Shown here: piece after piece, positions 37,871-41,042 of the stretch
How positions within the stretch are numbered: the first letter of the stretch is position 1
How the letters are laid out: every line of letters starts with the position of its first letter
Origin: JBBSTY01 sp038235385
GTDB lineage: Bacteria > Actinomycetota > Acidimicrobiia > Acidimicrobiales > Acidimicrobilacustridaceae
DNA length: 41,042 nucleotides
Direction of reading: 5' to 3'
Assembly (NCBI GenBank): GCA_038235385.1
Contig: JBBSTY010000016.1
Coordinates: 1 to 41,042 of the forward strand
Notes under the pieces: model-generated
Told to the model about the DNA's origin: nothing
The model's input: only the letters and a program-made list of their open reading frames with translations
Databases searched by the model: none
Translations under genes and position numbers: made by a program

Positions 37871-40465
37871 TCACGGAAGGAGCGCGACGCGGATCTCGGC
37901 ACGCGTGGTGATGGCGAGCTTCGAGAAGGTGCGATGGAGGTTGTTCTCGACGGTCCGCACGGAGATGGCGAGCCGCTTGGCGATGTCGGGGTTGGCCAGG
38001 CCGCCGGCGGCGAGCGCAGCGACCTGGCGCTCGCGGTCGGTGAGCGCCTCGACCGATCGCTCGACGAGGACGGTGGTGCCGACGAGGCCCGGACAGTGAC
38101 CGAGGTGGTCGTCGAGCGCCGCCAGCCACGCGCCGGCCTCGGCCGAGCGTCGATCCGGTGCGCTGCGATAGGCCGCGGCGTACGACTCGGCGGCGCCGAT
38201 CCCGAACTGCGTGGCGGCGAACATGGCCGCTGCGTCGGCCATCGCGGCGGCGTCGTGGCGGTGGCTGGCATCGACGATGGCGACGACGCCGGCGGCGAAG
38301 TCCGGGGCGCCGGCCGCCACCTGCGGCGCCAGCTCCTCGACCCGCTCGACGTCGGCGGGTCCGACGCGGTCCATCCGGGCGAGGCCGTGGAGGGCCATCA
38401 GCTCCGAGCGTCCGACCCGGCGATCGGCAGCGAACTGCAAGGCCTGGCGCATGCGGTCCTCCCCGGCGTCGGTGCGCCCCAGATGGACGAGCGTCATCCC
38501 GACCATGTTCTCGTAGTCGGGGAGCATGAGCGGAGTCACGACGTCGGCGTCCCGCTCGGCATCGGCGAGCACCCGCTCGGCCTCGACGAGGCGACCGGCC
38601 AAGGCCAGGCTCTGGGCCAGACCCGCGTTGTAGAGCGTGCGCAACGATCCCGGCTTCGACGGATAGCCACGGAACCGGGTGAAGGCGTCGATCGAGTCGT
38701 CGATCCGGCCCACGAAGAGCGCGGTCATCCCGCGATGGCCAATCATCTCGCGGGCGCGCTCGTGGTCGTGGGTGGCGCGGGCGACCTCCGCGACGGTGCC
38801 GTCGAACTCGTAGGCCTGCTCGAAGCGGCCGGCCAACATGAGCAGCGACGAGGCGGCGGCATCGATCACCACCGCCTTCGGATGGCGGTACGTCGGGTCG
38901 GCCAGCCGGCCCTCCAGCCGGCCGAAGGCCTCCAGGGCCCGGCCCTGGTTCCCGCTGTACAGCGACGACACCAAGGTGATCTCGTCGGCGTCGCCCAGTC
39001 CCTCGATGCCGGCGGCGCGCACCTCGTCGGCCTTGGCGCACGCGTCGTCGAGCAGTCCGGTGGCAACAAGGCCCAGCGCCGTGAGGAGGTCGGCGAAGGC
39101 GGTGGTGTCCAGCCGGTCGTCCGCCCACGCCGCGACCTCGACGTCGAGGCCGTCGGGTGGGACACCGAGACCGGTCAGCCGGGCGAGCGGACCGGTGAAG
39201 CGCAGGAGGAAGCGGGCGACGTCGACGACGTCCTCCGGGGTGACGGCCTGGAACTGGCCGGCCCGGAGGACAGCGACCACCTCGTCGTAGCGCTCGGCCT
39301 GGGCCAGCACGAGGGCCAGCTCGAGGGTGGTGTCCACACTGGGGTCGGTGCGCGAGAGGCGGTCGGCGATGAGGCAGGCGAGGTCGGTGTCGAAGCGACG
39401 CGACGCCTCGCTGCGACCCCACTGGAGCTCGCCGGCCGGGATCGCGCGGTCGACGGCGAACGACCAGCGCAGACACTGCAAGCGGCTCGTCGGATCCAGT
39501 TCGTGCGCCGCGCCGATGCGATCGAGAGCGCCCGACAGCCGGCGCCGCAGGTGAACGGGGTCGAGGCGCTCGGCGATGAACTGGCGCATCAGGGGGTGGG
39601 CAACGGTCACCGCCTCGTCGCCGGCGAGCCAGCCGGCCCCGACGAGCGCCTCGATCGTGTCATCCGAGGCGAGCCGACCGGCGAGTGATCGGGAGACCGA
39701 ACCAGCGTGGGCCACCAGCTCGAGGCAGGCGACCGCTCCGGGGTCACTCGGGAGTCGACCCTCGAGCAGTGCGCCGAGGCGAGCCGACGGGTCGGCGTCG
39801 GCGGCGAGGCCCATCCGGCGGTCGGCGCGCACCCACTTGTCGCGGGCGGTGAGGTCGCGCACGATCTCCCGCAGCAGCATCGGGTTGCCCCCGCTGAGCG
39901 CGGCAAGCTGTGCCGTCGCCTCGGTGGTCGGTTCGGCGCCGATCGCCAGCTCGACGGCCAGACCGACCATCGAGTCGTCGAAGGGTGTGATGGCGATCGT
40001 CGGCAGACCAGCGTCGGCAGCGGCCGCGAGCAGTTCGGCCGGCGGTGGCTGGTCCGGGCGGTGGGTGATCGTGACCCGGTTGCCACGACGCACGTGGTCG
40101 GCGAGCACGGCGGCGGACTCGGCGTCGAGGTGGGCGGGATCGTCGATGATCACCGGCCGGTCGAGTCGGGCGAGGCGGTCGAGCCACGACTGCAAGTGGG
40201 TCACCGCGTCGTCATCTGGGCGCGGCGGGGGGCCGTCGTCGGCGGTCACCTCGGCGAGGTGGAGCGCTCCGAAGGAGATGGCGGCGAGGCCCTCCATCCC
40301 GGTGACGACGACCGGTCCGGGGTCCGTCCCGGCGACGAGGCGCGCCGCGGTCGACTTGCCGACGCCACCCGGCCCGACGAGCACGCAGCCACGTTCGGCC
40401 TGCTCGATCCGTTGGTGCAGCGCCCACCGCTCGACCAGCGGCCAGGCATCGGCGGGGGCCGTCAA
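37871..40465 (-). CDS. Large ATP-binding LuxR-type regulator (LAL/MalT-like)
   Basis: 864 residues, starting at a TTG (40465) that overlaps the upstream regulator stop by four bases. No ATG/GTG nearby gives the family N-terminus WPLVERWALHQRIEQAERG. The STAND-type NTPase domain (1-~270) has Walker A GPGGVGKST (31-39) and Walker B RPVIIDDPAHLD (about 104-115). A long helical, TPR-like middle (about 320-780) follows. The C-terminal LuxR helix-turn-helix (about 800-864) has LTDRERQVAALAAGGLANPD and VRTVENNLHRTFSKL. Such proteins activate transcription on binding a ligand and ATP. The target may be the adjacent esterase genes, but no site is visible. The gene runs to the gap at 37571-37870. Confidence 0.9.
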   Translation of the reverse strand: MTAPADAWPLVERWALHQRIEQAERGCVLVGPGGVGKSTAARLVAGTDPGPVVVTGMEGLAAISFGALHLAEVTADDGPPPRPDDDAVTHLQSWLDRLARLDRPVIIDDPAHLDAESAAVLADHVRRGNRVTITHRPDQPPPAELLAAAADAGLPTIAITPFDDSMVGLAVELAIGAEPTTEATAQLAALSGGNPMLLREIVRDLTARDKWVRADRRMGLAADADPSARLGALLEGRLPSDPGAVACLELVAHAGSVSRSLAGRLASDDTIEALVGAGWLAGDEAVTVAHPLMRQFIAERLDPVHLRRRLSGALDRIGAAHELDPTSRLQCLRWSFAVDRAIPAGELQWGRSEASRRFDTDLACLIADRLSRTDPSVDTTLELALVLAQAERYDEVVAVLRAGQFQAVTPEDVVDVARFLLRFTGPLARLTGLGVPPDGLDVEVAAWADDRLDTTAFADLLTALGLVATGLLDDACAKADEVRAAGIEGLGDADEITLVSSLYSGNQGRALEAFGRLEGRLADPTYRHPKAVVIDAAASSLLMLAGRFEQAYEFDGTVAEVARATHDHERAREMIGHRGMTALFVGRIDDSIDAFTRFRGYPSKPGSLRTLYNAGLAQSLALAGRLVEAERVLADAERDADVVTPLMLPDYENMVGMTLVHLGRTDAGEDRMRQALQFAADRRVGRSELMALHGLARMDRVGPADVERVEELAPQVAAGAPDFAAGVVAIVDASHRHDAAAMADAAAMFAATQFGIGAAESYAAAYRSAPDRRSAEAGAWLAALDDHLGHCPGLVGTTVLVERSVEALTDRERQVAALAAGGLANPDIAKRLAISVRTVENNLHRTFSKLAITTRAEIRVALLP

Positions 40466-41042
40466 GGGCGTAGCACGTCGGCGAGCTCCCGGCGGCGGGA
40501 GATGCCGAGCTTCGAGTAGACGCGTCGCAGCGTGTTGTCGACGGTGCGGGGTGAGAGGTCGAGACGGACGGCGATGACCTTGCTGGCCAGCCCGTCAGCG
40601 GCGAGGTGGGCGATCTCGGCCTCGCGATCGGTGAGCTGGGCCCGGCCATCCGTCGTCGGCAGGGCGCCAGGCACGGCCAGCGAGGTGCAGGCGGTGATGG
40701 CACGGTCGAGCCGGGCGCGGGCGACCAACAGGGTTGCGGCCGCGCCAGGATCGCTCGACGCGGCAGTGACGAGCAGGGCGAGGGCCGCGGCCGTGGCATC
40801 GACCTCGAAGTTGTGGGCGTCCATGGCGGCCAGCTCGTCGGCGAGCGTGGCCAAACGAGCTGCGTCGCCCGCCGTCGCCGCGACGACGACGGCCGCCGCG
40901 GCGCGGATGAGCGGCGCATCGACCGTGGCCACGGTGGCGGCCAGGGCGTCGCCGTCGATCGGCCGGCCCAGGCCGAGGCGGACCAGGCTGAGGCGACTGA
41001 TGGCGTGGAGCCAGTGGTACCCGAAGGCTGCGGCCTCGTCGG
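40462..41042 (-). CDS. LuxR-type regulator, C-terminal part (5' end beyond window)
   Basis: The frame is open to the right edge (the translation runs in from YHWLHAISRLSLVRLGLGRP), so an internal GTG at 40932 is not the start. The last ~60 residues are a LuxR helix-turn-helix: LTDREAEIAHLAADGLASKV, then LDLSPRTVDNTLRRVYSKLG. The preceding region is Ala-rich and helical, as in the TPR-like middle of LAL regulators. Its stop overlaps the start of the next regulator (TTGA), so the two are co-translated and probably arose by tandem duplication. The NTPase part cannot be seen. Confidence 0.85.
   Translation of the reverse strand, partial: DEAAAFGYHWLHAISRLSLVRLGLGRPIDGDALAATVATVDAPLIRAAAAVVVAATAGDAARLATLADELAAMDAHNFEVDATAAALALLVTAASSDPGAAATLLVARARLDRAITACTSLAVPGALPTTDGRAQLTDREAEIAHLAADGLASKVIAVRLDLSPRTVDNTLRRVYSKLGISRRRELADVLRP

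Noticed and set aside
37727..39688. A 653-codon open frame on the plus strand opposite the large LuxR regulator
   Set aside because: It is a GC-rich antisense shadow: Arg/Gly/Val-rich translation, no domain, and the opposite strand has a complete, recognisable protein.
1..41042. CRISPR arrays, insertion sequences, prophage or integrase genes
   Set aside because: I looked for regular 25-40 base repeats with spacers, transposase/integrase motifs and terminal inverted repeats and saw none; the only regular short repeats are the TTCAG promoter arrays.

Overview
The window is high-GC, densely coding DNA with frequent GTG (and one TTG) starts and many 1-4 base stop/start overlaps. It carries a type-B carboxylesterase/IclR/MmgE-PrpD catabolic cluster and large LuxR regulators with an NTPase domain. 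This fits a free-living actinobacterium. Acidimicrobiia is my best guess, but that is inference from style and gene families; no rRNA, tRNA or marker gene is present. I see no integrase, transposase, phage gene or CRISPR array.

Layout. (1) 1-2215: the end of a BBE-type flavin oxidase, an NADP/F420-type reductase, a DUF998 membrane protein and a broken VIT/CCC1-type metal transporter. (2) 2376-6464, minus strand: a response regulator/histidine kinase pair, then a small membrane protein, ApbE (FMN transferase) and a ferric-reductase-like haem membrane protein. (3) 6742-9958: a P1B-5 metal ATPase fused to a C-terminal hemerythrin domain, then a yybP-ykoY (Mn2+) riboswitch with a ribosome-site-masking hairpin in front of a UPF0016/MntX-type Mn exporter. 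(4) 10047-28838: an envelope/lipid region. It contains a membrane-anchored esterase, a stand-alone phosphatidylglycerol lysyltransferase-type (DUF2156) protein, three more two-component systems, two DUF347 membrane proteins, DedA, an intact PAP2 phosphatase and a broken one, and a six-gene ABC transporter operon ending in PAP2 that recalls bacitracin-resistance BcrABC. (5) 28901-29443: a secreted PepSY protein followed by a strong bidirectional hairpin. (6) 29633-37570: a catabolic/esterase cluster with two type-B carboxylesterases, IclR, MmgE/PrpD, an alpha/beta hydrolase and a TAP-like lipoprotein hydrolase. (7) 37871-41042: two overlapping LuxR-type regulators on the minus strand, the upstream one running off the window.

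How it may work together. The most striking shared signal is a direct repeat of TTCAG with a 10-11 base period. It lies upstream of the esterase, the DUF2156 gene, the 15179 and 26656 response regulators, the ABC/PAP2 operon (three copies), the PepSY gene (three copies) and the broken PAP2 gene. Its period and position fit an OmpR/PhoB-type response regulator site. The two response regulators at 14484-15179 and 26656-27330 are close paralogues and are the natural candidates to bind it. My reading is a local cell-envelope stress regulon: lipid charge modification, undecaprenyl-phosphate recycling, transport and esterase. A separate metal/redox theme occupies the left 10 kb.
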